From DATBLE01 sp963841405 (GTDB lineage Bacteria > Actinomycetota > Thermoleophilia > Gaiellales > Gaiellaceae), in the NCBI GenBank assembly GCA_963841405.1, contig CAWJCM010000009.1:62001-126000 (forward strand): a stretch of DNA of 64,000 nucleotides. Reading direction: 5' to 3'. The notes beneath the pieces are model-generated. The model ran no database searches, was not told where the DNA came from, and was given only the letters and a program-made list of their open reading frames with translations. Both the position numbers and the translations under genes were made by a program. Positions 33,326-42,846 of this stretch are shown here, piece after piece (the first letter of the stretch is position 1; every line of letters begins with the position of its first letter).

Positions 33326-35714
33326 ATGCCTCGGATCTTCGACAACATCGACCAGCGCCTGCTGCCGGCGTTGCAGGAGACGCTCGACGTCGCCGAACAC
33401 GCAGACTTCTGCGTCGGCTACTTCAATCTGCGCGGATGGCGCCAGATCGACTCCTATATCGAGCGCTGGGCCGGAACCGACGAGTCTTGCTGCCGGTTGC
33501 TCGTCGGAATGCAGCGTCAGCCGGAGGTCGAGTTCCGCGAGCTGATGAGCCTGCGATCAGGCAGCGACGGCATTGACAACGCTACAGCGCTGCGGCTCAA
33601 GACACAGCTGGCTGAGGAGTTTCGCGCTCAGCTTGCCGTCGGCGTTCCGACCAATGCTGACGAGGCTGGCCTGCGCCGTCTGGCGGAGCAGATCCGAGCG
33701 CACAAGCTCCGCGTGAAACTGTTTCTGCGCCACACTCTGCACGCCAAGCTCTACCTGCTCTACCGCTCTGATGCCAACAATCCGAAGATCGGGTTCCTCG
33801 GCAGCAGCAATCTGACTTTGCCCGGCCTTTCCGGGCAGGGCGAGCTCAACATCGACGTTCTCGACCACGACGCGGCCGACAAGCTCGAGCGCTGGTTCAA
33901 CGACCGCTGGGACGACCGCTGGTCGATTGACATCTCCGATGAGCTCGTCCAGGTGATCGAGGAGAGCTGGGCGCGCGAGGAGGCGATCCCGCCGTACCAC
34001 ATTTACTTGAAGATGGCCTACCACCTCTCCCAGGAGGCGCGCACCGGCCTCTCTGAGTTTCAGATTCCGCGCGACTTCCGCGACCGGTTGTTCGACTTCC
34101 AGACAGCGGCTGTCAAGATCGCGGCGCATCACGTCAACCGGCGCGGCGGCGTCCTGGTCGGAGACGTCGTAGGGCTCGGAAGGACGCTGATGGCGACCGC
34201 GCTGGCACGCATCCTCGAGGAGGACCTCGGCCTCGAGACCCTGATCATCTGCCCGAAGAACCTCGTCTCGATGTGGGAGGACTACCGCGACCGGTACCGC
34301 CTGCGCGCGCGCGCGTACTCTCCCACAGCGTCGTCGAGCGCGAGCTGCCGAACCTGCGGCGGTACCGCGTCGTGATCATCGACGAGAGCCACAACCTGAG
34401 GAACCGCGACGGCAAGCGCTACCGGGCGATCCACGAGTACGTCCAGGCGAACGACAGCAAGTGCATCCTGCTGACGGCCACGCCGTACAACAAGACCTAT
34501 CTCGATCTCGCCAACCAGCTCCGACTTTTCGTCCCCGAGGACGCCGACCTCGGCATCCGCCCCGAGCGGTTGCTGCGCGAGCTCGGTGAGACCGAATTCA
34601 TCCGCCGTCACCAGGCGCCTGTGCGTTCGCTCGCGGCGTTCGAGCACACCCACTACGCCGACGACTGGCGCGACCTGATGCGCCTGTACTTAGTGCGGCG
34701 GACGCGAAGTTTCATCCAAGACAACTATGCGGAGACGGACGATGACGGACGCAAGTACCTCACTTTCGAGGACGGCACGCGCTCGTACTTCCCGGCCCGC
34801 CGGCCGATCACCGTGGAATTCGGGCTTGACGACGCTAACCCCGACGACCAATACGCCCCGCCTCTACGCGAGGGACGTGGTCACTGCCATCACCACCCTC
34901 CACCTGCCGCGATACGGCCTCGGCAACTACATCGGCGCCACTCCCGACGAACCGCCAACAGCGGCCGAGGCCAAGATCATCCAGGATCTCGGACGCGCTG
35001 GGAAGCGATTGATGGGCTTCAGCCGCACCAACCTGTTCAAGCGGCTCGAGAGCGGAGGAATGGCATTCATTCAGTCCGTCGAGCGGCACGTCCTGCGCAA
35101 CTTCATCTACCTGCACGCGCTCGACAACGGTCTCCCGGTGCCGATAGGCACCCAGGACGCCGAGCTCATGGACTCGCGGATCAACGACGAGGACGCCGAG
35201 ACGCAGGCGCCGGCGGCAATGGCGATGCTCGACGAGGACGAGGAGGGCGTCACAGCCGACGAGGCGCTGAAGACGATCTCGATGAGCACCGAGCAGGACT
35301 TTCGCGAGCGGGCGGCAGCGCTTTACAGGGAGTACGAGTCGACTCAGGCGCGCCGCTTCCGTTGGTTGCGCCCGGAGCTGTTCTCGGAGCGGCTCGCCGA
35401 GGACCTGTACGCCGACGCGCAGGCGCTGATGACAATCCTCGACAAGGCCGGCGAATGGGATCCAGAGAACGACGAGAAGCTTGCCGCCCTGCATCGTCTC
35501 CTCACCGGCGACTACCCTGACGACAAGGTCATCGTCTTTACACAGTTCGCAGACACCGTCCGCTATCTCGAGCGCGAGCTAAAGCGGCGTAGCGTCGGGC
35601 GCCTCGCCGGCGTCACCGGCGACTCGCAGAACCCGACCGAGCTCGCGTGGCGCTTTAGCCCGGCCTCGAACGGCAAGCGCCACCGTATCTCCGCAGAGGA
35701 GGAGTTGCGCGTGC
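33326..35714 (+). pseudogene. PLD-domain SNF2-type helicase, frameshifted and truncated
   Basis: Three successive frames make one protein of about 795 residues. Frame 1 carries an N-terminal phospholipase-D-like domain (HAKLYLLYRSDANNPKIGFL, GSSNLT) and the helicase entry GGVLVGDVVGLGRTLMATAL, with Arg instead of the Walker-A Lys. It breaks in a CG-dinucleotide run at 34302-34315. Frame 2 has VVIIDESHNLRNRDGKRY and LLTATPYNKTYLDLANQL, and breaks in CCCCGCC near 34857. Frame 3 has KVIVFTQFADTVRYLERELK and PTELAWRFSPASNGKRH, then stops matching at EEELRV, losing helicase motifs V-VI and the C-terminus. Intact relatives serve in phage defence; this copy is dead. Confidence 0.85.
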
Positions 35715-35819
35715 ATGGGGCACGAGTCGAGCACGATCACCGAGCGCCGCTACATCCACCTTTTCGACCGACAGCGGACCGACGAAGCCGTACGGCAGGC
35801 GATGGCCTCGGGCGCGTGA
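35715..35819 (+). pseudogene. tyrosine recombinase C-terminal stub
   Basis: MGHESSTITERRYIHLFDRQ followed by RTDEAVRQAMASGA-stop is the C-terminal end of a phage/ICE-type tyrosine integrase, containing box-II GH and the nucleophile Tyr (TERRYIHLF). Everything upstream of it is helicase sequence, so a deletion joined the two. It shows that another integrase once lay in segment 1. Confidence 0.65.
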
Positions 35820-35847
35820 TCTCGTTCAGCAGAACTCGGGCCACCTA

Positions 35848-35878
35848 TGTCCCGACGGAGCGTCACTCCGTCGGGACA
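35848..35878 (-). terminator. perfect 13-bp hairpin after the MMPL fusion gene
   Basis: TGTCCCGACGGAG-CGTCA-CTCCGTCGGGACA, 16 bases beyond the stop of the minus-strand MMPL gene. Strong, symmetrical stem without a U-tract. Confidence 0.65.
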
Positions 35879-35893
35879 GGCCGGAGCGTATGC

Positions 35894-38800
35894 CTAGACG
35901 AGCACCGCGACTGGCGCGGCCTCGGGCGCCGGAGCGACGACACGATCGCGGCGGGCGTCGAGGACGATTGCGGCGAGGTTGCTGCCGAGCGCGGCGCCGA
36001 CGATCGTCGTGATCAGGGCGAGGAGACTGGTGCCGGCCTGGAAGCCGACCCACGCGCCGAGGAGCGCGCCCGCGAGCACGATCGCGAACCGCCAGCGCTG
36101 CGGCCGGTCCCGGTCGAGGGCCGCGAGGTGGATGCCTACGCCGATCGGGATGCCGACCGAGAAGATCGCGAGCGCGGCATCGTCGAGGGGCACGGCCGGG
36201 AACGCGAAGAAAACGACGACGAGCCCGGCGAACCAGCCGGCAAGCCCGAGCACGACGGTGAAGACCGACCGCAGCAGGACGCTCGCCGTGTGGCCGATTC
36301 GGCCACGCCGCCGGACGCGCCGCCACATCAGGAGCAGCGACAGCAGCGCGATCGCCGGTAGGCCGTAGAACGTGCCGGCGAAGCCCTTGCCGAGGGCGGT
36401 GTGGGTCAGCTCCGGCGTGAAGTCGACCTTCAGCGGCGTGTAGAGCGACGTGTCGACCTTGCCGGTGTCGAAAAACGTGTTCAGGAGGCGCGTGCTCGCC
36501 TTCGGCTGCTCGACCCAGAACGAGTTGGTGTGACCGAGCTCCGAGAGGACGACCTGCCGGCCTTTCGGAAGGTGGGGCAGCAGGTCCCTAGTCGCGTTGA
36601 CCGCCGGGGTCGCGAAGTCGAGCGTGCCGCCGACGAGCAGCGTCTCCACATTCGAATCCCGGACCGTGGCGTACTCGTTTTCGTCCGGAGTCGCCGGCCA
36701 TGCGTCGATGAGCCCGCCGCCGGCGTAGAGGAACTCGGTGCCGGGGTTGCCGAGGATCGAGTCCTTGCGCTGTGGCCCCCGCGCGAAGTACCGCTTCGCT
36801 GCGAGGGTGTCGCCCCTCGCCATCGCGGCCAGCTCGCCCCAGACGAAGGACTCGGGAAAGGCCATCCTCGCCATCAGCGAGAGGAACCAGAGCCCGCTCG
36901 GGTCGCCCTTGGCCGCCGACATCAGGGTCGAGATCGTCATCGGCGCGTTCAGCGGCGCTTCGTCCGCGGTCGTCTCCATCAGCCCGTAGAAGGACGCGAC
37001 GCGGGCGGCGTTCTCGTCGAACGGAAGCCCCCAGAAGCGGCTGGGGATTTCGGACTCCGCCTCGCGCATCGTCGCCGCGAGGTTGTCCGTCCGCTTGCTG
37101 CATGCCGGGTCCTGCGCGCAGAGCCGGGAGTAGCGCTGGATCTGCGCGTCCGTCGTCTTCGGGTCCCAGAGGAAGTGGCCGGGCGGGTTGACGCCGATCA
37201 TCACCGAGCGGTGGATGCTCTTCGGGTAGCGCCAGGCGTAGATCATCGCGGTGCGCGTGCCCGCGCTTTCGCTGACGAGGTCGATCTTCCCGTAGCCCAG
37301 TGCAGTACGGGCCGCCTCGAAATCGTCGACCTGCGCCGGGATCGAGTAGCCCCGGAGGTCGACCCCGTCAGCCCGGAGCCGGGCCGCGCAGTCCCGGAAG
37401 CCCCGGGTATAGGCGTCGAAAGACTTCTGGCCGAGCAGGTCGGTGGAGCGCTTCAGCGCCGAGGCGACCTCGGGGCAGTCGAGCTGCACCGAGCCGTCGA
37501 CGCCGCGGTAGCCGACGAGCACGACGTCGTGGTTCTCGGCCAGACGGCTCGCGTCCTTGAAGTGCACGTTCGATCTGCCGGGTCCGCCTTCGAGGCGGAA
37601 GACGGGCGCACCGGGATGGGAGCTGAGAGAGCGGATGCGCGTCACCGGCAGGGCGATCAGCCGAGAACCGGGCTGAGCCCGGTTCTCGGAAACGACGAGG
37701 GTGCCGCAGTCGGCGCCGTAGCTGCCCTGCTCCGTGCCGTAGTGGCACGGATGCAGGGACAGCTGGCCGGCCTTCGCCCCGGCGGGGACGGTCACCTTGT
37801 CCCCACCGGAGGCGAGCTTCACGTACGCGAGCCCGAGCGCGAGGATCGCGATCAGCACCAGGCCGGTGATTCGCGCGAAGCCGAGGCGGCGCTTCTGCCT
37901 GGGGGCAGGCCGCGCCGGCTCGAGCTCCGGCTCGTCGTCGATCTCGAGTTCGCCGTCGTCGAAGTGCGGCAGCCACTCGAGCCATGCCGGCAGGTACCAG
38001 TTCCGGTCGCCGAGCAGCTTCATCGTCGCGGGCAGCAGGACGCCGCGGACGATCGTCGCGTCGATCAGGATTGCCGCCGCGAGCCCGACGCCGAACTGCT
38101 TGAAGAACAGCATCGACAGCGTGGCGAACACACCGAACACGCAGACCATCACGATCGCGGCGCTGGTGACGACGCTGCCCGTCGAGCGGATCCCGTCCGA
38201 GATCGCCTCGTCCATCGTCGCCCCACGCTGGAACCGCTCGCGGATCCGGCTGACGATGAACACGTGGTAGTCCATCGAGAGGCCGAACAGGATCACGAAC
38301 AGCAGCAGCGGGATCACTGGCGAGACGCCGGACGTGTCGCTGAACCCGAGCAGGCCCTTGCCGAGGCCGTGCTGGAAGACCAGCACGAGGATGCCGTAGG
38401 CCGCGGCGACCGACAGGCAGTTGAGCACGATCGCCTTTAGCGCGACCACGATCGAGCGGAACGCGACCAGCATCAGCGCGAACGCGAACACGAGCACGAA
38501 CGCGACCACGAGCGGCAGCGCGTGCCGGACCTGGTCGCTCGAGTCCTTCCACTGCGCGGTTAGCCCGGTGACGCCGGTCTCCGTGTCCGGCAGTGCGCCG
38601 ACCGTCTCGGGGATGAGCGTGTGGCGCAGGAGCGCCAGCGAGCGGTTGGACGCCTTGTCTGAGCCGTTGCCGTCGATCGGGATCGTGATGTTCGCGACCG
38701 TTCCGACCGCGTTGACGGCCATCGTGATCGGCTCGTGCGCGCGGCCGCTGGCGAGCGCCCGCTGCTCGAGCTCGGAGATCGCAGAGCGGACCGCCGGGGC

Positions 38801-40126
38801 GTTCACGTTCACCGCCTTGACGATCACGTTCGCCGGCAACGCCGTTCCGGGGAACGCCTGCTGCATCCGCTTGTAGGTCTTGATCACCTCGAGTTGCGCC
38901 GGGTAGGTGTCCGGCGAGGGGTCCGCCATCCGCATCTGGATCGCGGGGAGTGCGAGCAGGAGCAGTGCTCCGCCGGCGAGCGCCGCGGAGAGGGCGGGCC
39001 GCCGCAGGACGCGGTCGACGATCCAACCCCACGTCCGGCTCTCGCCGCCGTTGGTGGGACGCCGCCGGACGCGGACCTTGTCGACCCGGTCGCCCAGGCG
39101 CGAGAGCAGAGCCGGCAGCACGGTGAGCGAGCCCAGCATCGCGACGGCGACGACCATCATCGTCGCCACGCCGAACGAAGCGAACGTCTTGTCGCCGGTG
39201 ACGAACATGCCGGCCATCGCGACCATCACGGTCAGGCCGGAGATCAGCACCGACCGGCCCGACGTCGCCGCGGCGGCCTCGATCGCGGCCCGTTCGCTCC
39301 GGCCCTTTGCGCGTTCCTCACGCTCGCGCCGGAGGTAGAACAACGAGTAGTCAACTCCGACCGCGAGGCCGATCAGGAGCACGAGCGGCATCGTCTCGTT
39401 GGCCATCGGAAGCACGTGGCTCGCGATCGCGACCAGGCCGAAGGTGCCGAACACGGCCGTGAGCGCGAGCAGCAGCGGAATCCCTGCGGCGAAGAGCGCC
39501 CCGAACGTGACGATCAGGATGATCAGCGTGATCGGCAGGGAGAGCGTCCCAGCCTTGGCGAGATCCTTGCCGTACTGGCCCTCGATGGCCTTCGGGGCAC
39601 TGGCGTCGCCCATCTCGCCGATGAAGAACCCGGGATGGGCGGCCTGGGCCGCTGCGACGGCGTCGACGACGGGGTCGACCTTGTCCGGCGCCTTGTCGAT
39701 CTCACCGCGGATGTCGAAACCGACGAGTACCGAGTGCCGGTCCTTCGAGATCTGGTCCCCATGTCCGGGGGCGAGCGGCGAGCGGATGTTCCGGACGTCG
39801 GCCTCGCGCGAGACGCGGGCGACGACGTCCTTCACGGCCGCGTCGAAGGCGGCCGTGCCGGCTGTGGCGGTCGTGCTTTGGACCAGGACGTTCTCGGCCG
39901 CCGGCCGCTTGAAGCCTTCGTGCAGGATCCGATCCACCCGGCCCGACTCTCCGGGACCGGCGGTGTTCGGATCGGGGTTCTTGGTGCCGGCCATGCTGCC
40001 GATGCCGAAGGCGACGACGACCAGGGCCAGCCAGCCGAACGTGGCTGTCTTCCAGTGGCTCGCGCTCCACCGGCCCATGCGGGCGGCCAGGTTGCGCTTC
40101 TTGTCGGGGGTTGTGCTGGGGGACAC
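35894..40126 (-). CDS. MMPL/RND transporter fused to alpha/beta hydrolase and C-terminal membrane domain
   Basis: A 1410-residue fusion. Residues 1-750 are an MMPL (RND) transporter with two six-TM bundles: ATFGWLALVVVAFGIGSMAG, LLIGLAVGVDYSLFYLRRER, and FGLSMDYHVFIVSRIRERFQ with the proton-relay Asp-Tyr. After a TM at about 760-780, residues 790-1260 are a secreted-type TAP/S33-like alpha/beta hydrolase: RLEGGPGRSN, VGYRGVDGS, Ser about 954 in LVSESAGTRTAM, Asp about 1170 in GGTLDFATP, His about 1199 in LGHTNSFW. Four further TM segments end the protein. GTG at 40126 has AGGAGA upstream. It presumably exports a lipid-like or peptide substrate and processes it outside. All catalytic residues look intact. 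Confidence 0.88.
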   Translation of the reverse strand: MSPSTTPDKKRNLAARMGRWSASHWKTATFGWLALVVVAFGIGSMAGTKNPDPNTAGPGESGRVDRILHEGFKRPAAENVLVQSTTATAGTAAFDAAVKDVVARVSREADVRNIRSPLAPGHGDQISKDRHSVLVGFDIRGEIDKAPDKVDPVVDAVAAAQAAHPGFFIGEMGDASAPKAIEGQYGKDLAKAGTLSLPITLIILIVTFGALFAAGIPLLLALTAVFGTFGLVAIASHVLPMANETMPLVLLIGLAVGVDYSLFYLRREREERAKGRSERAAIEAAAATSGRSVLISGLTVMVAMAGMFVTGDKTFASFGVATMMVVAVAMLGSLTVLPALLSRLGDRVDKVRVRRRPTNGGESRTWGWIVDRVLRRPALSAALAGGALLLLALPAIQMRMADPSPDTYPAQLEVIKTYKRMQQAFPGTALPANVIVKAVNVNAPAVRSAISELEQRALASGRAHEPITMAVNAVGTVANITIPIDGNGSDKASNRSLALLRHTLIPETVGALPDTETGVTGLTAQWKDSSDQVRHALPLVVAFVLVFAFALMLVAFRSIVVALKAIVLNCLSVAAAYGILVLVFQHGLGKGLLGFSDTSGVSPVIPLLLFVILFGLSMDYHVFIVSRIRERFQRGATMDEAISDGIRSTGSVVTSAAIVMVCVFGVFATLSMLFFKQFGVGLAAAILIDATIVRGVLLPATMKLLGDRNWYLPAWLEWLPHFDDGELEIDDEPELEPARPAPRQKRRLGFARITGLVLIAILALGLAYVKLASGGDKVTVPAGAKAGQLSLHPCHYGTEQGSYGADCGTLVVSENRAQPGSRLIALPVTRIRSLSSHPGAPVFRLEGGPGRSNVHFKDASRLAENHDVVLVGYRGVDGSVQLDCPEVASALKRSTDLLGQKSFDAYTRGFRDCAARLRADGVDLRGYSIPAQVDDFEAARTALGYGKIDLVSESAGTRTAMIYAWRYPKSIHRSVMIGVNPPGHFLWDPKTTDAQIQRYSRLCAQDPACSKRTDNLAATMREAESEIPSRFWGLPFDENAARVASFYGLMETTADEAPLNAPMTISTLMSAAKGDPSGLWFLSLMARMAFPESFVWGELAAMARGDTLAAKRYFARGPQRKDSILGNPGTEFLYAGGGLIDAWPATPDENEYATVRDSNVETLLVGGTLDFATPAVNATRDLLPHLPKGRQVVLSELGHTNSFWVEQPKASTRLLNTFFDTGKVDTSLYTPLKVDFTPELTHTALGKGFAGTFYGLPAIALLSLLLMWRRVRRRGRIGHTASVLLRSVFTVVLGLAGWFAGLVVVFFAFPAVPLDDAALAIFSVGIPIGVGIHLAALDRDRPQRWRFAIVLAGALLGAWVGFQAGTSLLALITTIVGAALGSNLAAIVLDARRDRVVAPAPEAAPVAVLV

Positions 40127-40155
40127 GGTTGTTCTCCTCTCTTGGCTCGGCCGCC

Positions 40156-40356
40156 TCAGGCGGCGTACGCGAACGGGTGGTAGAAGGCGTCGAGTGCGCG
40201 CTCGGGCGCGACGGACAGCTGGAAGCCGTCGCCGATCCGGACGTCCTCGACCTCGACGGTGAGGTCGTTCTCGCGGGGGTGCCAGAGCAGGAGGACGTGG
40301 AGTCCGTTGCTCTCGCGGGCGGCGAGTTCGCGGGTGGTATCGGTGGTGCGGGACAT
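40156..40356 (-). CDS. small protein, 66 aa, upstream of MMPL gene
   Basis: MSRTTDTTRELAARESNGLH, VLLLWHPRENDLTVEVEDVR, then VAPERALDAFYHPFAYAA, with AGGAGGAACGAG before the ATG. It resembles short actinobacterial proteins I recall with the ending ALxAFxHPFAYA. It is 29 bases upstream of the MMPL fusion on the same strand, so the two are co-transcribed. Role unknown. Confidence 0.7.
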   Translation of the reverse strand: MSRTTDTTRELAARESNGLHVLLLWHPRENDLTVEVEDVRIGDGFQLSVAPERALDAFYHPFAYAA

Positions 40357-40481
40357 CTCGTTCCTCCTGCTCGTTGACTCCACCGACGCTAGGAGGGCGC
40401 GGCCCGCAGGTCGCCGTCACAAAGTCGGATTCATGCTCCGACCCGGCGACGATCTGGACTGCGACCTACCGACGAATGCGG

Positions 40482-40499
40482 CTCCTACTCAGGTAGGAG
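40482..40499. promoter_or_regulatory. inverted repeat CTCCTAC-TCAG-GTAGGAG
   Basis: Perfect seven-base arms in the 176-base gap between the divergent MMPL operon and the two-component genes, 22 bases before the -10 box of the kinase. A plausible operator for the adjacent NarL-type regulator. Confidence 0.45.
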
Positions 40500-40520
40500 G
40501 CGGCACGCGAGGGCGTGCAG

Positions 40521-40526
40521 TACCTT
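40521..40526 (+). promoter_or_regulatory. -10 box of the histidine kinase (leaderless)
   Basis: TACCTT, six bases before the ATG at 40533. Confidence 0.45.
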
Positions 40527-40532
40527 CAGCGC

Positions 40533-41702
40533 ATGAGCCGGATCGAATGCGCCTTGCGCGAGTACTGGGTCGAGGCGCTGATCGCGCTCCTGCTCCTCGC
40601 AGGCATCGTCCAGCTCTCCGTCCTGCACGGTTCGCCGGGCGCGCCGACCACGACTCTCTGGTTCTCGGTGCCCGCGCTCGTCGTGCTGGTCGCACCGTTG
40701 TTCGCGCGCCGGCGCTTTCCCTTTGCCGGACCGGCCGCATACTGGGTCCTGGTCGCCGCGATCACGTTCGTCGACGGGGTGCTGCTCGCGTGGGTCGACA
40801 GCCTCGGCGTCGTCGGTCTGGCCGCAGCGCTTCTACTCGGATACGTTCGCGATCGCCGGAAGGCGGCGATCGGCCTCGCCATCGTCGTCGCCGCCATGTT
40901 GATCCTCGTCTGGAACATCCCCGGCCCGCAGGCCACGAACACGTTCATCTTCCTCACTCTCCGGTTCGTCGCGGCCTGGATTGCGGGCTTCGCTCTCCGG
41001 GCGCGCGAGGACCAGGCCTCCGCGGCCGAGGTGCGCGCGGTCCGGGCCGAGGACGAGCGCGAGTCGGCGGCCCGCGTGGCCGTGGCCGAGGAGCGTGCAC
41101 GAATCGCCCGCGAGCTCCACGACGTCGTCGCCCATGCGGTCAGCGTGATGGTGCTCCAAGTGGGCGCGGTCCGGCACAAGCTCCCCGATTCACGTGCCGA
41201 TGACCGGGAGGCGCTCAGGAGCGTCGAGCGTGCCGGCCGGACGGCGCTCACCGAGATGCGGCGTCTGCTTGCCGCCATGCGGCGAGAGGAAGACGAGGTC
41301 GAGTTCGTCCCGCAGCCGGGCCTCGACGGCCTGAACGCGCTGCTGGACGAGGTGGGCCGCGCAGGCCTGCCTGCCCGGTTGCATGTCGAGGGCGAGCCTT
41401 TCCAGCTTCCTCGCGGAGTCGACCTCTCCGCCTACCGCATCGTCCAGGAGGGACTGACCAACGCGCTCAGGCATGCCGCCGGCAGCGATGCGGACGTGAC
41501 GGTCCGCTACCGGCCGGACGAGGTCGAGATCGAGGTGCGTGACAACGGCAGCGGCGTCGCCAAGAGCGACGGCCTCGGACACGGGCTCGTCGGCGTCCGC
41601 GAACGCGTCAAAATCTACGGCGGCGAGATGTCTGCGGGCACCGCACCTGAGGGCGGATTCGTCCTCAACACGCGCCTTCCAGTCGCGGAGGAAGCACGGT
41701 GA
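40533..41702 (+). CDS. NarL-family sensor histidine kinase
   Basis: A 389-residue kinase. Residues 1-155 hold about five TM segments (VEALIALLLLAGIVQLSVLH, TLWFSVPALVVLVAPLFA and following). A short coiled coil leads to HisKA_3 with the phosphorylated His about 196 in IARELHDVVAHAVSVMVLQV. HATPase_c shows YRIVQEGLTNALRHA, DNGSGVAKSDGLGHGLVGVR. It overlaps its response regulator by four bases. The large membrane sensor suggests an envelope signal, and divergence from the MMPL operon suggests that operon as a target. Confidence 0.92.
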   Translation: MSRIECALREYWVEALIALLLLAGIVQLSVLHGSPGAPTTTLWFSVPALVVLVAPLFARRRFPFAGPAAYWVLVAAITFVDGVLLAWVDSLGVVGLAAALLLGYVRDRRKAAIGLAIVVAAMLILVWNIPGPQATNTFIFLTLRFVAAWIAGFALRAREDQASAAEVRAVRAEDERESAARVAVAEERARIARELHDVVAHAVSVMVLQVGAVRHKLPDSRADDREALRSVERAGRTALTEMRRLLAAMRREEDEVEFVPQPGLDGLNALLDEVGRAGLPARLHVEGEPFQLPRGVDLSAYRIVQEGLTNALRHAAGSDADVTVRYRPDEVEIEVRDNGSGVAKSDGLGHGLVGVRERVKIYGGEMSAGTAPEGGFVLNTRLPVAEEAR

Positions 41703-42355
41703 CGATCCGGGTCCTCGTTGCCGACGACCAGTCGATGGTCCGCGCCGGCTTTCGCATGCTGCTTGGCGGCGAGGAGGACATGCAGGTCGTTGCCGAGGCG
41801 AGCAACGGGCTCGAGGCGGTCGACAAGGCCGCCCGCTTCCATCCGGGGATCATCCTGATGGACATCCGCATGCCCGAACTCGACGGGCTCGAGGCGACTC
41901 GACGCATCCTCGCGACCGACCCAGCCACGCGGATCCTGATCCTGACGACGTTCGACCTCGACGAGTACGTATTCGAGGCGCTGAGGGCAGGCGCGAGCGG
42001 ATTCGTGCTCAAGGACGACTCGCCCGAGCAGCTGATCGCCGCGGTCCGCACCGTCGCCGCCGGCGAGGCGCTGCTCTCACCGGCGATCACGAAGCGCGTG
42101 ATTCAGAAGTTCGCCGGCATGCAGCGCCCGGGCGCCCCGAAGGAGCTCGCGGACCTGAGCGAGCGCGAGCGGGACGTCTTCCGCCTGCTGACCAACGGCC
42201 TGTCGAATGCGGAGATCGGCAAGGAGCTCTACATCAGCGAGACGACCGTCAAGACGCACGTCACGCACATCCTCCAGAAGCTGAACCTGCGCGACCGCGT
42301 GCAGGCGGTGGTGCTCGCGTACCAAACCGGCCATTTCGAAGCGAATGGCGCGTAA
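41699..42355 (+). CDS. NarL/LuxR-type response regulator
   Basis: A 218-residue regulator. Receiver: VLVADDQSMVRAGFRMLLGG, phospho-acceptor Asp55 in ILMDIRMPELDGLEATRRIL, and GASGFVLKDDSPEQLIAAV. The C-terminal LuxR HTH (about 150-210) has LSERERDVFRLLTNGLSNAE and SETTVKTHVTHILQKLNLRD. GTG overlaps the kinase stop. It is phosphorylated by the upstream kinase and binds DNA as a dimer. Confidence 0.95.
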   Translation: MTIRVLVADDQSMVRAGFRMLLGGEEDMQVVAEASNGLEAVDKAARFHPGIILMDIRMPELDGLEATRRILATDPATRILILTTFDLDEYVFEALRAGASGFVLKDDSPEQLIAAVRTVAAGEALLSPAITKRVIQKFAGMQRPGAPKELADLSERERDVFRLLTNGLSNAEIGKELYISETTVKTHVTHILQKLNLRDRVQAVVLAYQTGHFEANGA

Positions 42356-42846
42356 ACCGCCGCCGCCCTTCCCGAGCGTTCTGGTTGCAGAAGGAAAGGG
42401 CTCGGAACGAGGCGACGAATCGAATCCTCGAGGGCGATGGGAAGCGCGAGTTCACGCGCTGAGCTGACAACAGAATCGAGCCCTGCAGATATCCCGGAAG
42501 GAGCGACCGACAAGTGACTGCAGGAGCAGCGTCAAGAGGTCTTATCCATATGGGTGTGGTGAGTAGAGGCGGGGAAGAGGGGAATCGCAGTTCCATCGTG
42601 ATTGCAAAGTGGCTCGGCTGTGCCACCCCGTCCCCGCAAGTCTCGGCGCTCAGAGACATGGATGTGAGGTCTCCCGATCTGTTGCCGACCAAGAGAACGA
42701 CGGAGGGAGCCGAGGAGAGGCCGACTTGGACGTGGTGAGACTGTGGTGAGTAGAACCGGGGAATGTGGGGGAATCGATCCCGTCTCCTCGTAGGAGAAAT
42801 GGCTTAACCATCCCATCCGGTCCCCAGCAATCTCCGTCGCTCCGGG
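42356..42846. other. gene-poor right end of segment 1
   Basis: No convincing gene. It holds TGTGGTGAGTA at 42555-42565 and 42742-42752, the latter preceded by a second copy, which match the repeats beside att site 1. Confidence 0.5.
42731..42752 (+). repeat. second TGGTGAG double repeat near att site 2
   Basis: CGTGGTGAGA and TGTGGTGAGTA in tandem with an 11-base period, the same arrangement as at 32966-32987, about 95 bases before att site 2. Confidence 0.5.

Noticed and set aside
33326..35714. A working defence helicase
   Set aside because: Two frameshifts, an altered Walker A and lost C-terminal motifs make a functional protein unlikely.
38735..40183. A 482-codon plus-strand frame opposite the MMPL gene
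   Set aside because: Low-complexity Arg/Asp-rich translation, antisense to the real gene.
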